A stretch of DNA of 64,000 nt from Pseudoduganella flava (lineage in GTDB: Bacteria > Pseudomonadota > Gammaproteobacteria > Burkholderiales > Burkholderiaceae_D): assembly GCF_007830495.1 (NCBI RefSeq), contig NZ_VLKW01000012.1, forward strand, positions 186,001 to 250,000, read 5' to 3'. Below the pieces are notes generated by a model. The model saw nothing but the letters and a program-made list of their open reading frames with translations. It was not told where the DNA came from and did no database searches. Position 1 is the first letter of the stretch; each line of letters opens with the position of its first letter. Both the position numbers and the translations under genes were made by a program. This document shows, in pieces, positions 1 to 8,443 of the stretch.

Positions 1-267
1 GACCTTGACCATCGGGTGGCCGGACAGGTCGGAATACAGCGCATCGAGCTGCTCGCGGCTGGTCGCCCGCACGACTACGGTCAGGCCGGTGTACTTGCCG
101 CCCGACGAAGGACGGACTTCCAGCTTGCCTTCATGGAAAGTCGGGTCGTGCCGGACGATCACTTCCACGATCGTGGTGGTAAAGGCTTCGTGCGTCGGGC
201 CCATCACCTTGATCGGGAAGTCGCTCGGGTACTCGATGAGGGACTCTTTCGGAGGGATTGCAGCCAT
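1..267 (-). CDS. ybeD: YbeD/DUF493 (UPF0250) family protein, 3' end off the window
   Basis: The reading frame begins MAAIPPKESLIEYPSDFPIK and is open for 89 codons to the window edge. YbeD proteins are about 85-90 residues, so almost the whole protein is present and only the stop is missing. The core pattern (YPSDFPIKVMG, then HDPTF, then SSGGKYTGLTV) is typical of this small alpha/beta ACT-like fold. The family is regulatory or of unknown function and usually lies just upstream of lipB; that neighbour would be outside this window. The family call is secure and the function is not known. Confidence 0.9.
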   Translation of the reverse strand, partial: MAAIPPKESLIEYPSDFPIKVMGPTHEAFTTTIVEVIVRHDPTFHEGKLEVRPSSGGKYTGLTVVVRATSREQLDALYSDLSGHPMVKV

Positions 268-365
268 GTTTTTTCCAATCGGTGAACAGATGAGTGAAAG
301 GCCGGGAAAGCGGTGTTCCGCGGCGCCATCCGCTATTTTACAAACCAATCGGTACCGCTGCGGAG

Positions 366-398
366 AAAAAGCCGGCGCGGGCGGCGCAGTGCCCGCGC
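366..398 (-). terminator. Rho-independent terminator after the FecR-domain gene
   Basis: Read on the minus strand, GCGCGGGC and GCCCGCGC form a perfect 8-bp stem around an 8-nt loop, followed by CGGC and five T residues. It lies 25 bp past the stop of the FecR-domain gene and separates it from ybeD. Confidence 0.8.
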
Positions 399-422
399 TT
401 CATGCCATGCATTGCTGGAAAA

Positions 423-2576
423 TCAACGCTCGCGCATGTTCTCGCCCCGGTCCGATCGCCGGCCACGCTCGTGCCCGGCCTGCGCCGGCTGGGCCTGCGG
501 TGCGGGCGCCGGCTGGGCCACCGGTGCCGGCGGCGCCGGACGGGGTTGCACAACCGGTGCAGGCGGCGGCGCCTGGATCGATGGCCGCTGGGCCTGCTGG
601 GCAGCTTGCGCTGCACGGGCTTGCGCTGCCTGAGCGGCCTGGGCGGCCTGGGCTGCCTGCGCCGCTTGGGCTGCCTGGGCGGCAATGCCGTGCCGTTCGT
701 GTTCACGGCGCTGCTCCGCGCGCTCTTCGATCATGTCCCGCTGCCGTTCCAGCCGCTCGTTGGCAATGAACGAACGGGACGGAGCCTGCGCAGGCTCCGG
801 TCGCGGCGCCGGCGTGCTCGGGGCCACGGTCGTGATCGGCGCCTGCGTGCGCGGCCGCTCCGAGTGGAACCGCTCGGTGACGATCACCCCCTGGCTGCGC
901 TCCGCCGGCGGGCGGTTCGTGTCGAGCCGCATCCGGTCCGGCACGCCGTCGCGGTTGCGGTCGATCTGCAGGCGGTCGGCCACGCCGTCATGGTTGCGGT
1001 CCGTTTCCATCCGGTCGGCAATGCCGAAGCGCTGCGGGTCGGTTTGCAGGCGGTCCGGCGTGCCGTCGCGGTTCCGGTCAATTTGCTGACGATCGATCTG
1101 CTGCCGATCGACGAAGCCGTCGCGGTTGCGATCCGTTTGCAGGCGATCCGGCGTACCGTCGCGATTGCGGTCGATCTGCATGCGGTCGGGGATGCCGTCG
1201 CGGTTGCGGTCCGTTTGCAGGCGATCCGGCGTCCCGTCGCGGTTGCGGTCGATTTGCTGGCGATCGGGGATGCCGTCGCGGTTGCGATCGACCGGCGTGC
1301 GTTCGGCCAGCCCGTCGCGGCTGCGCTCGAACGTGCGCACGCCGGCCGGCACGACCGGTGTCGCCACCGGCAGGTTGCCTGGATTCGGTGCCACCGTGGC
1401 ACGCGGCACGTTGGTCACGCGCACGGTGCGACGCTGCTCGAACTGGTCGCGCGGCACGATCGTGATGCCTTCGCGGCGGGCCGGCACGGCGCGCCACCGT
1501 TCGGTGCCGCGGAACTGCCAGCCAAGGCGGCGCTCATGGTCCGGGGACACCTGGTAGTGCGGCACATAGCGGTCGCGCGGTGTCAGCGGATACCAGCCCA
1601 TGCCGGGGCCCCGGTGGCGGTCCGTGAAGCTGACCGACCAGCCGGACCCGCCGACCCAGCCGACCAGCGCCGGTGCCCACACGGGGCGGCCGACGATGCG
1701 GCCCGGCGCCCAGCACCAGCGGCGGTTGACGACGACCCAGCGGCCATAGTGGAAGGGCGCGTAGCCCCACGGCGCGTTGTCGACCCACGTCCAGCCCCAC
1801 GGCGCCACCCACACCCAGCGGCCGTCGCGGTACGGCGCCCAGTCGAGCGGCACGGAGCGGGGCGCCCACAGCGGACCGTAATCGTCGCTGACCGTCCAGC
1901 TGCCGTAGTGATCGAGTTCCTCGTAGCCCGTCACGTAGCTGGGCACGTAGCGCGTGGCGATGGCGGCTTCGTCGCGGCGGTCGCGCGCGGCGGCCCAGGC
2001 GTCGAAACCGTCCTGCCGGGCCAGCACGGTGCGTACGTCGTCGCCGCGCACGTCGACCCGCCGGCCGGTCCCCAGGTTCAGCATCGCGCCGGCGGCCTCC
2101 ACCCGCGCCGCGCCCAGCTGCACGGAAACGCTCATCGTGTCCGGCTCGCGGTCGGCATCCACGCGCACCGTGCCGGGTTCCGTCAGCGTTACGCGCCCCT
2201 GCGGCGTTGCCAGCTCGAAGCCGGCCAAGGCCTGCGGATCGCGCACGCGTATGCTGGCGCTGCCGTAGTTCAGGCGCAGGTGCATCACGTCCTCGTCCAG
2301 CTCCTCGATGTCCAGCGCGCTGTCGCCATCGAGCCGGACGGCGACCGGGCCGACGCGAAATTCCGTGCGCGAGCCGCCGGCCGTCGTGATGTGGTCTCCC
2401 TGCTTGACGGGCCAGTTCAGCAGCGAGCCGGTTTCCTCGCCTTCGTCCGTCTGCACGGTGACGCGGCCCTCGGCCGCGGAGATCCGGCCGACCAGGGTGG
2501 GCGGGTCGGCCAGCGCCAACGACGAAACGGCCACGAGGGCCGCCAGCAGCAGGAAGTGAGCAAGCTTGCGTGTCAT
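423..2576 (-). CDS. FecR-domain exported protein with Asp/Asn-rich repeats and an Ala-Gln tract
   Basis: This is a 717-residue protein. The start MTRKLAHFLLLAALVAV is chosen because a GGAG lies about 8 nt upstream and a signal peptide ending near SSLALA follows at once. Residues from about 25 to 220 resemble the FecR periplasmic domain (VGRISAAEGRVTV, then a long beta-rich stretch). The next 200 residues are rich in Trp, Tyr, Pro and Gly (WAPYRDGRWVWV, WGWTWVDNAPWGYAPFHYG), a pattern common in DUF6600-type envelope proteins. Then come about nine 13-residue repeats of the form DRNRDGxPDRxQx, a linker, an AAQ-rich tract and a basic Pro-rich tail. The DxNxDGxxD spacing resembles calcium-binding thrombospondin type 3 or dockerin loops. 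No sigma or TonB partner gene is adjacent, so a FecR signalling role is unlikely. A structural or surface role is an inference. Confidence 0.8.
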   Translation of the reverse strand: MTRKLAHFLLLAALVAVSSLALADPPTLVGRISAAEGRVTVQTDEGEETGSLLNWPVKQGDHITTAGGSRTEFRVGPVAVRLDGDSALDIEELDEDVMHLRLNYGSASIRVRDPQALAGFELATPQGRVTLTEPGTVRVDADREPDTMSVSVQLGAARVEAAGAMLNLGTGRRVDVRGDDVRTVLARQDGFDAWAAARDRRDEAAIATRYVPSYVTGYEELDHYGSWTVSDDYGPLWAPRSVPLDWAPYRDGRWVWVAPWGWTWVDNAPWGYAPFHYGRWVVVNRRWCWAPGRIVGRPVWAPALVGWVGGSGWSVSFTDRHRGPGMGWYPLTPRDRYVPHYQVSPDHERRLGWQFRGTERWRAVPARREGITIVPRDQFEQRRTVRVTNVPRATVAPNPGNLPVATPVVPAGVRTFERSRDGLAERTPVDRNRDGIPDRQQIDRNRDGTPDRLQTDRNRDGIPDRMQIDRNRDGTPDRLQTDRNRDGFVDRQQIDRQQIDRNRDGTPDRLQTDPQRFGIADRMETDRNHDGVADRLQIDRNRDGVPDRMRLDTNRPPAERSQGVIVTERFHSERPRTQAPITTVAPSTPAPRPEPAQAPSRSFIANERLERQRDMIEERAEQRREHERHGIAAQAAQAAQAAQAAQAAQAAQARAAQAAQQAQRPSIQAPPPAPVVQPRPAPPAPVAQPAPAPQAQPAQAGHERGRRSDRGENMRER
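588..683 (-). repeat. Ala-Ala-Gln coding microrepeat
   Basis: This in-gene low-complexity stretch encodes about eight copies of AAQ with one Arg interruption, near the C terminus of the FecR-domain protein. It probably forms a helical or disordered spacer. Copy number may vary by slippage. Confidence 0.75.
926..1292 (-). repeat. 39-bp tandem repeat encoding DRNRDGxPDRxQx units
   Basis: About nine in-frame 39-bp units sit inside the FecR-domain gene, with one extra 15-bp partial unit (DRQQI). The variants alternate IPDRQQI, TPDRLQT and IPDRMQI, which suggests a two-unit (78-bp) duplication history. Units toward the C-terminal end of the array (QRFGIADRMET, RNHDGVADRLQI) are more diverged. Confidence 0.85.
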
Positions 2577-2589
2577 GATGTCTCCGGGA

Positions 2590-2605
2590 GTTATAGTCAT
2601 ATAAC
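2590..2605. promoter_or_regulatory. Inverted repeat upstream of the FecR-domain gene
   Basis: GTTATA and TATAAC are perfect arms around GTCA, 14 bp upstream of the start codon. It is AT-rich in a GC-rich setting, so it may be an operator or part of a -10 region. Function is unproven. Confidence 0.3.
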
Positions 2606-2650
2606 GCCGCAAGCTGGACCGCGACGACGTCCGTTACAAATATTTTCGAA

Positions 2651-3289
2651 TCAGGCGTGGCCCCGCTTCACGAAGAACAGCGCGGTGCCGACGGCCATCA
2701 GCAGGCCGCCGAACACGCGGTTCTGCACGCGCATCGCGCGAACGTCGCGGAAGTAACCCTGCATCGTCGAGGCCAGCAGCGCGTAGCCGTGCATGACCGT
2801 CATGTCGATCGCGACCATCGTCACCGCCAGGATCAGCAGCTGCGGCAGCACGGGCTCGCCCTGCGTGATGAACTGCGGCAGCACGGCCACCATGAAAATG
2901 ATGCCCTTCGGGTTTGTGGCATTGGTCAGGAAGCCCGTCAGCACGCGGCGCCGCACGGACGGCAGCTCGGCGCGCCCGGCTACGCCGATATCGGCCCCTT
3001 CCTGCACTTTCGCGCGCCATTGCGCCACGCCCAGGTAAATCAGGTACAGCGCGCCGACCGTCTTGACGATATTGAATGCCACCTCGGAAGCGAGCAGCAG
3101 CGAGCCCACGCCGGCGCCCGCGATGAACAGCACCAGCAGCAGGCCCAGTTGCAGGCCGAGCACCGTGGCGCTTGCCTTCTTCACGCCGTACGACAAGCCG
3201 TGCGACATCGACAACACGGCGCCCGAGCCGGGCGACAGCGCGATGATGACGGCGGAGATGGCAAAGCCGAGCCAGGTGGCGAAACTCAT
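2651..3289 (-). CDS. LysE/RhtB family amino acid exporter
   Basis: This 212-residue inner membrane protein has six predicted hydrophobic segments. The N terminus carries the family signature SPGSGAVLSMSHGLSYGVKK, and NATNPKGIIFMVAVLPQF marks the conserved middle helix. Length matches LysE/RhtB proteins (about 205-215). These proteins export amino acids such as lysine, homoserine or threonine by proton antiport; the substrate cannot be read from sequence. It is divergent from the DUF808 gene, with about 106 bp between starts. Confidence 0.92.
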   Translation of the reverse strand: MSFATWLGFAISAVIIALSPGSGAVLSMSHGLSYGVKKASATVLGLQLGLLLVLFIAGAGVGSLLLASEVAFNIVKTVGALYLIYLGVAQWRAKVQEGADIGVAGRAELPSVRRRVLTGFLTNATNPKGIIFMVAVLPQFITQGEPVLPQLLILAVTMVAIDMTVMHGYALLASTMQGYFRDVRAMRVQNRVFGGLLMAVGTALFFVKRGHA

Positions 3290-3395
3290 GGAATTCCCAA
3301 CGCAAAACGCCCATTGTAGCGCGCGGATGGCTGGCGCGACCGAGGCGGCGGCTAAGGTAATATTGCGTATTTATCACCTCCGAGAGAATCCCCCG

Positions 3396-4322
3396 ATGGC
3401 CGGAACCAGCCTGCTTGCACTGATCGACGATATCGCCTCCATCCTTGACGACGTGGCCGCCATGAGCAAGGTAGCCGCGAAAAAAACCGCTGGCGTGCTG
3501 GGCGACGACCTTGCGCTGAACGCGCAGCAAGTGTCCGGCGTACAGGCCGACCGTGAGCTGCCCGTCGTGTGGGCGGTCGGCGTCGGCTCGCTGAAGAACA
3601 AGGCGATCCTCGTGCCGGCCGCGCTGGCGATCAGCGCGCTGGCGCCATGGGCCATTACGCCGCTGCTGATGGTCGGCGGCGCCTACCTGTGCTTCGAGGG
3701 CTTCGAGAAGCTAGCCCACAAGTTCCTGCACAGTAAGGCGGAGGACGAAGCCCACCATGCCGAGCTGGTGGCCGCCGTATCGAATCCGCAGATCGACCTG
3801 TGCGCCGTCGAGAAGGAAAAGATCAAGGGCGCCGTGCGCACCGACTTCATCCTGTCCGCCGAGATCATCGTGATCGCGCTGGGCACGGTGGCCGATGCGC
3901 CCTTCGCGCAGCAGGTCGCCGTGCTGGTCGGCGTGGCGCTGTTGATGACGGTGGGCGTCTACGGCCTCGTCGCCGGCATCGTCAAGATGGACGACGCCGG
4001 CCTGTACCTGACCCAACGCGGCGGCAACGGCGTGGTGCACGCCGTCGGCCGCGTGCTGCTGGCCGCCGCGCCAAGGCTGATGAAATTGCTGGCGGTGCTG
4101 GGCACCGTGGCGATGTTCATGGTCGGCGGCAGCATCCTCACGCACGGGATGCCATTCGTGCATCACGCGGTCGAAGGGGCCGCCGCGGCCGCCGGCCCGA
4201 TCCTTGGCGCGATCACCACACATGTGGCGGACATCGTGGTCGGCGTCGTCACTGGCGGCATTGTGCTGGCGGGCGTGACGCTGATCGGCAAGGTGCTGCG
4301 CGGCATCAAAGGCAAGCGCTAA
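3396..4322 (+). CDS. DUF808 (YedI-like) inner membrane protein
   Basis: This is a 308-residue protein. The start MAGTSLLALIDDIASILDDV is the conserved N terminus of the DUF808 family, and GAGAGAAT lies upstream. Other family hallmarks are KTAGVLGDDLALNAQQV, LPVVWAVGVGSLKNK and GGAYLCFEGFEKLAHK. Several hydrophobic helices in the C-terminal half predict a polytopic membrane protein. E. coli YedI is the usual relative; no biochemical role is established. It is followed by a GC-rich hairpin and then the FNR-controlled receptor gene. Confidence 0.9.
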   Translation: MAGTSLLALIDDIASILDDVAAMSKVAAKKTAGVLGDDLALNAQQVSGVQADRELPVVWAVGVGSLKNKAILVPAALAISALAPWAITPLLMVGGAYLCFEGFEKLAHKFLHSKAEDEAHHAELVAAVSNPQIDLCAVEKEKIKGAVRTDFILSAEIIVIALGTVADAPFAQQVAVLVGVALLMTVGVYGLVAGIVKMDDAGLYLTQRGGNGVVHAVGRVLLAAAPRLMKLLAVLGTVAMFMVGGSILTHGMPFVHHAVEGAAAAAGPILGAITTHVADIVVGVVTGGIVLAGVTLIGKVLRGIKGKR

Positions 4323-4336
4323 GTCCGCTCTTCTAC

Positions 4337-4359
4337 CGGCCGCCGCCTTCCGGCGGCCG
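4337..4359 (+). terminator. GC-rich stem-loop after the DUF808 gene
   Basis: CGGCCGCCG and CGGCGGCCG form a perfect 9-bp stem around a 5-nt loop, 15 bp after the stop. No T-tract follows, so it may stabilise the mRNA end or act with Rho rather than as an intrinsic terminator. Confidence 0.4.
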
Positions 4360-4461
4360 CGTCCCCTTGACGGAACGACCACCGTTCCGTTGCGCTTTCA
4401 CCTCCCCGCCAGGCTCCTCATCGCAGGCCGTTTTGGGCCTGTTGCTCCCGTTCCGGTAATT

Positions 4462-4503
4462 TTGATCTACATCAAGGATTTTGGGGGTTGCCCTCCCTAA
4501 ACT
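4462..4503 (+). promoter_or_regulatory. FNR box and class II promoter for the aer-hemN unit
   Basis: TTGATCTACATCAA (4462-4475) is a perfect match to the FNR consensus TTGAT-N4-ATCAA. A -10-like TAAACT (4498-4503) follows after 22 bp, which puts the box close to -41.5 relative to the expected start near 4510. That is the class II activator position. The region between, TTTGGGGGTTGCCCT, is shared with the ccoN promoter. Activation at low oxygen by the Fnr encoded at 17.7 kb is the natural reading. Confidence 0.85.
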
Positions 4504-4576
4504 GGAATCCGTGGCGCCATTGCCATGAAGAAATAATCTATAAGAATCAAAGTGTTTCCAGGCTCAGGAGTATCAG

Positions 4577-6214
4577 ATGCGCAAGAATCTGCCAGTCACC
4601 AATCGCGAAGTGGACCTCGACGACGACCAGGCCATTGTGTCGAAGACAGACCTTGACGGCAACATTGTCTACGTCAACCCGTATTTCATCCATATCAGCG
4701 GCTTTGCCGAGGAAGAGCTGATCGGTGCGCCGCAGAATATCGTGCGCCATCCGGACATGCCGGCCGAAGCGTTTACCGACCTGTGGACGTCGATCAAGGG
4801 CGGCATGCCGTGGACCGGCATCGTCAAGAACCGTTGCAAGAACGGCGACCACTACTGGGTCAAGGCGAACATCACGCCGATCCGCGACCAGGGCCGCACG
4901 ATCGGCTACATGTCGGTGCGCACCAAGGCCACCCGCACGCAGATCGAGGAAGCGGCGAACGCCTACCGCGCCCTGCGCGAAGGCAGCCGCGAGCTGGAAA
5001 TCCGCAACGGCCAGATCATCCGCCATGGCTTCACCCACCTGCTGGCGCGCCTGTCGCACGTGTCACTGGCGATGCGCATCTGGCTGTCGACGTCCGTCGT
5101 CAACGTGCTGCTGACGATCGTCTGCGCGGCCAGCCTGTTCGGCGACGGCAGCAGCGACACGATCCGCTACACGATCTTCGGCGCCACGTTCGTGGGCCTG
5201 TTGATCAACGTGTTCCTGTGGTACACGCTGCGCGTCGGCATGCTGCAACCGCTGGCCCGCGCACTGACCGGTGCCCGCGCGATCGCGGCCGGCGACCTGT
5301 CCGGCACGTTCGAGACGCACAGCACCGATGAAGTGGGCCAGCTGCTGCGCGCACTGCAACAGATGAACAACAACCTGATCGCCACGATCCGCGACGTACG
5401 CGTGAACGTGGAGACGATGGCCGTCGCCACCCGCCAGATCGCGGCCGGCAATGCGGACCTGAACGGCCGCACCGAGGCGCAAGCCGCGAGCCTGGAAGAA
5501 ACGGCATCGTCGATCGACGAGTTCTCGTCGACGGTGAAGGCGAACGCCGACAACTCGCAGCAGGCCAACGAGCTGGCCGTTGCCGCCTCCGACGTGGCCG
5601 AGCAGGGCGGCGCGATCGTGTCCGAAGTGATCGCCACGATGGACGAGATCAACACCTCGTCGAAGCAGATCGTCGACATCATCGGCCTGATCGAAGGCAT
5701 CGCGTTCCAGACCAATATCCTGGCGCTGAACGCCGCCGTCGAGGCAGCGCGTGCCGGCGAACAGGGCCGCGGCTTCGCCGTCGTGGCGGGCGAGGTGCGC
5801 AGCCTGGCGCAGCGTTCGTCGGTGGCGGCGAAGGACATCAAGAACCTGATCGACGTCTCCGTCGGCAAGGTCAGCGTGGGCATGGAGCGGGCACACCGCG
5901 CCGGCGCGACGATGGAACACGTGGTGAGCTCGGTCAAGCAGGTGACGGCCATCATGCAGGAGATTTCGACCGCGTCGCGCGAGCAGAGCATCGGCGTCGA
6001 CCAGGTCAACAAGGCGATTGCCCACATGGACGAAGTGACGCAGCAGAACGCCGCGCTGGTCGAGGAAGCGGCAGCCGCCGCGAACAGCCTCGCCGAGGAA
6101 GCGCGCGGCCTGACGCAAGCCGTCGCCCTGTTCCAGCTTGGGAAAAAAAAGACAACGCAGCAGGTGCGCAGCGGCCGCGCGCCCGCCCTCAACGTAAAAC
6201 GACTGGCCGCCTGA
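4577..6214 (+). CDS. aer: Aer-type PAS-domain methyl-accepting aerotaxis receptor
   Basis: This 545-residue redox receptor probably steers cells to a preferred oxygen or electron-transport level. Residues 15-120 form a PAS domain with NIVRHPDMP at 54-62; Arg57, His58 and Asp60 match the FAD-binding residues of E. coli Aer even in numbering. Two membrane segments lie near 168-188 and 196-218, then a HAMP domain (220-270) and a cytoplasmic signalling domain with the hairpin core (GIAFQTNILALNAAVEAARA and then GRGFAVVAGEVRSLAQRS). There is no periplasmic sensor domain, as expected for Aer. AGGAG precedes the start. An FNR box lies upstream and hemN follows after 16 bp, so receptor and low-oxygen haem synthesis are probably co-transcribed. 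Confidence 0.92.
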   Translation: MRKNLPVTNREVDLDDDQAIVSKTDLDGNIVYVNPYFIHISGFAEEELIGAPQNIVRHPDMPAEAFTDLWTSIKGGMPWTGIVKNRCKNGDHYWVKANITPIRDQGRTIGYMSVRTKATRTQIEEAANAYRALREGSRELEIRNGQIIRHGFTHLLARLSHVSLAMRIWLSTSVVNVLLTIVCAASLFGDGSSDTIRYTIFGATFVGLLINVFLWYTLRVGMLQPLARALTGARAIAAGDLSGTFETHSTDEVGQLLRALQQMNNNLIATIRDVRVNVETMAVATRQIAAGNADLNGRTEAQAASLEETASSIDEFSSTVKANADNSQQANELAVAASDVAEQGGAIVSEVIATMDEINTSSKQIVDIIGLIEGIAFQTNILALNAAVEAARAGEQGRGFAVVAGEVRSLAQRSSVAAKDIKNLIDVSVGKVSVGMERAHRAGATMEHVVSSVKQVTAIMQEISTASREQSIGVDQVNKAIAHMDEVTQQNAALVEEAAAAANSLAEEARGLTQAVALFQLGKKKTTQQVRSGRAPALNVKRLAA

Positions 6215-6230
6215 CCCTACAGGAATCATC

Positions 6231-7664
6231 ATGACTACCACGCCGAAGGTCGAATTCGACGCCGCCATCATCAACAAGCTGTCGATGTCCGGCCCGCGCT
6301 ACACCTCCTACCCGACCGCCGACCGCTTCACGCAGGACTTCAGCTACGGCAGCTTCCTCGAAGCGCTGGCCGGACTGACCCTGCGCGGCGGCCGCCGCCC
6401 GCTGTCGCTGTACCTGCACGTGCCGTTCTGCGACAAGCTGTGCTACTACTGCGCCTGCAACAAGATCATCACGAAGGACCGCAGCAAGGCCGTCACCTAC
6501 CTCGGCTACCTGAAGCAGGAGATCGCGATGCAGGGCAAGCTGTTCGCCGGCATGAACCGCGTCGAGCAATTGCACTTCGGCGGCGGCACGCCGACCTACT
6601 TCTCCGACAAGCAGATGGACGAACTGATGGCGCACCTGCGCCGCCACTTCGAATTCGCGCCGGACTGCGAAGGCGAATACTCTATCGAGATCGATCCGCG
6701 CACGGTGGACCCGCAGCGCATCCACACGCTGCGCTCGCAAGGCTTCAATCGCGTCAGCCTGGGCGTGCAGGACTTCGACCCGGACGTGCAGAAGGCCGTC
6801 AACCGCATCCAGCCGTATGAAGAGACGATCGGCGTGATGAACGCCGCGCGCGACGCCGGCTTCCGCTCGATCAGCGTGGACCTGATCTACGGCCTGCCGA
6901 AGCAGACAATCGCGACGATGACGCGCACGCTGGCACAGGTGATCGAAGCGAACCCGGACCGCATCGCGCTGTACAACTACGCGCACATGCCGCACCTGTT
7001 CAAGCCGCAGCGCCGCATCGCCGACGAAGACCTGCCCGCGCCGTCCGTCAAGCTCGACATGATGAAGCTGTGCATCGACACGCTGACCGGCGCCGGCTAT
7101 GTGTACATCGGCATGGACCACTTCGCGAAGCCGGAAGACGACCTAGCGATCGCCCAGCGCCAAGGCCGCCTGCACCGCAACTTCCAGGGCTATTCGACGC
7201 ATGCCGAGACCGACCTGGTGGCCTGCGGCGTGTCGGCGATCAGCGCCGTCAACGGCAGCTACAGCCAGAACGAGAAGGGGCTGGACGAATACTATGCGAA
7301 GCTGGACGCCGGCAAGCTGCCGATCTGCCGCGGCTACACGCTCGACAACGACGACAAGCTGCGCCGCCTGATCATCCAGCGCCTGATGTGCGACTTCGAA
7401 CTGTCCGTCGTCTCCGTCGCGCAGGGCATGGCCACGCCGTTCCGCGACTACTTCGCCGCCGAGCTGAAGGAACTGCGCGAATTCGAGAAGGACGGCCTGG
7501 TGACGTTCGAGGACGACTGGATCACCGTGACGCCGAAAGGGCGCCTCTTGATCCGTAACATCTGCATGGTGTTCGACCGCCACCTGCGCGCCACGCGCCA
7601 GCTGGCTGCGCAGCAGCCGGCCGCCTCCAACGTGCAGCCGCTGCGGTACTCGCGTACGATCTGA
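6231..7664 (+). CDS. hemN: Oxygen-independent coproporphyrinogen III oxidase
   Basis: This 477-residue radical SAM enzyme decarboxylates coproporphyrinogen III to protoporphyrinogen IX without oxygen, supplying haem under micro-oxic conditions. The CxxxCxxC cluster is at Cys67, Cys71 and Cys74 (CDKLCYYC), followed by Cys76, all typical of true HemN rather than HemW. The N-terminal GPRYTSYPTADRF trip-wire segment and GGGTPTYF are also present. Length matches HemN (about 455-480). It lies in the FNR-controlled unit upstream of the cbb3 assembly genes, which need haem b and c. Confidence 0.96.
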   Translation: MTTTPKVEFDAAIINKLSMSGPRYTSYPTADRFTQDFSYGSFLEALAGLTLRGGRRPLSLYLHVPFCDKLCYYCACNKIITKDRSKAVTYLGYLKQEIAMQGKLFAGMNRVEQLHFGGGTPTYFSDKQMDELMAHLRRHFEFAPDCEGEYSIEIDPRTVDPQRIHTLRSQGFNRVSLGVQDFDPDVQKAVNRIQPYEETIGVMNAARDAGFRSISVDLIYGLPKQTIATMTRTLAQVIEANPDRIALYNYAHMPHLFKPQRRIADEDLPAPSVKLDMMKLCIDTLTGAGYVYIGMDHFAKPEDDLAIAQRQGRLHRNFQGYSTHAETDLVACGVSAISAVNGSYSQNEKGLDEYYAKLDAGKLPICRGYTLDNDDKLRRLIIQRLMCDFELSVVSVAQGMATPFRDYFAAELKELREFEKDGLVTFEDDWITVTPKGRLLIRNICMVFDRHLRATRQLAAQQPAASNVQPLRYSRTI

Positions 7665-7675
7665 CGGGAGCAGCG

Positions 7676-8443
7676 ATGAGCGGGCTGAATCTGCTGCCCG
7701 TGTTCGCCGTCGGCCTGGCCGGCAGCGTGCACTGCGTCGGCATGTGCGGCGGGATCGTCGGCGCATTGTCCGCCGCCACACCCGCACGTGCGCGCACGAT
7801 CCCGATCGTGCCGGCCGCCACCGCGCTGCCGGCCGCTTCGGCATTGGATGGCGCGCTGCGCGTGCTGGGCTATAACACGGGCCGGATCGGCAGCTACATG
7901 CTGGCCGGCGCACTGGCCGGCGGCCTGGCGAACGGCGCCGCCAGCCTGGCGCATATCGCGCGCTGGCAAGGCATCGCCTACGTGCTCGCGAACGCGATGC
8001 TCGTCGCCCTCGGCCTGTACCTGATGAATGCGTGGCATGGCCTGGCGCGCGTCGAAGCGGCCGGCAACGTGCTGTGGCGCCGCGTGCAACCCGCGATGAA
8101 ATACCTGGTGCCGATGGATACGCTGCCGAAGGCGGTCGCGTTGGGCGGCCTGTGGGGCTGGGTGCCGTGCGGCATGGTGTATTCGGTGCTGCTGACGGCG
8201 CTGCTGTCCGGCTCCGCCGCCAGCGGTGCGGCCGTGATGCTGGCGTTCGGGCTTGGCACGTTGCCGATGCTGCTGGCGCTCGGCCTGGCCGGCGCCCGCA
8301 TCCGCCAGGCGATGCAGCGCCCCATCGTGCGCGCCGCGTGCGGCATGCTGGTGCTGGGCTTTGGCGTGCTAGGCATGATCCGCCACGCGTCCGGCCTGCC
8401 GCACGGCTGGCTCGATGCGCTGTGCGTGACGGTGCCGCTATGA
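7676..8443 (+). CDS. SafE/TauE-like membrane protein (COG2836 type), probable cbb3 maturation or copper factor
   Basis: This 255-residue polytopic membrane protein begins with the motif GLAGSVHCVGMCGGIVGAL; the HCxGMCGG element is the hallmark of the DsbD-like/SafE group found next to ccoI and ccoS in many proteobacteria. WGWVPCGMVYSVLLTALLSG is the second conserved Cys-bearing repeat. The paired Cys motifs suggest metal or electron transfer across the membrane, though this is not proved. GGGAG precedes the start and the stop overlaps the ccoI start (ATGA), so the two are translationally coupled. Confidence 0.85.
   Translation: MSGLNLLPVFAVGLAGSVHCVGMCGGIVGALSAATPARARTIPIVPAATALPAASALDGALRVLGYNTGRIGSYMLAGALAGGLANGAASLAHIARWQGIAYVLANAMLVALGLYLMNAWHGLARVEAAGNVLWRRVQPAMKYLVPMDTLPKAVALGGLWGWVPCGMVYSVLLTALLSGSAASGAAVMLAFGLGTLPMLLALGLAGARIRQAMQRPIVRAACGMLVLGFGVLGMIRHASGLPHGWLDALCVTVPL

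Noticed and set aside
926..1292. Regular 39-bp repeats considered as a CRISPR array
   Set aside because: Units are contiguous without unique spacers, in frame, and encode a protein repeat; no cas gene is near.
294..2756. Very long open frame on the plus strand opposite the FecR-domain gene
   Set aside because: It is an antisense shadow produced by GC-rich codons; its product is Arg/His/Val-rich low-complexity sequence, while the minus strand has a signal peptide, FecR motifs and a ribosome site.
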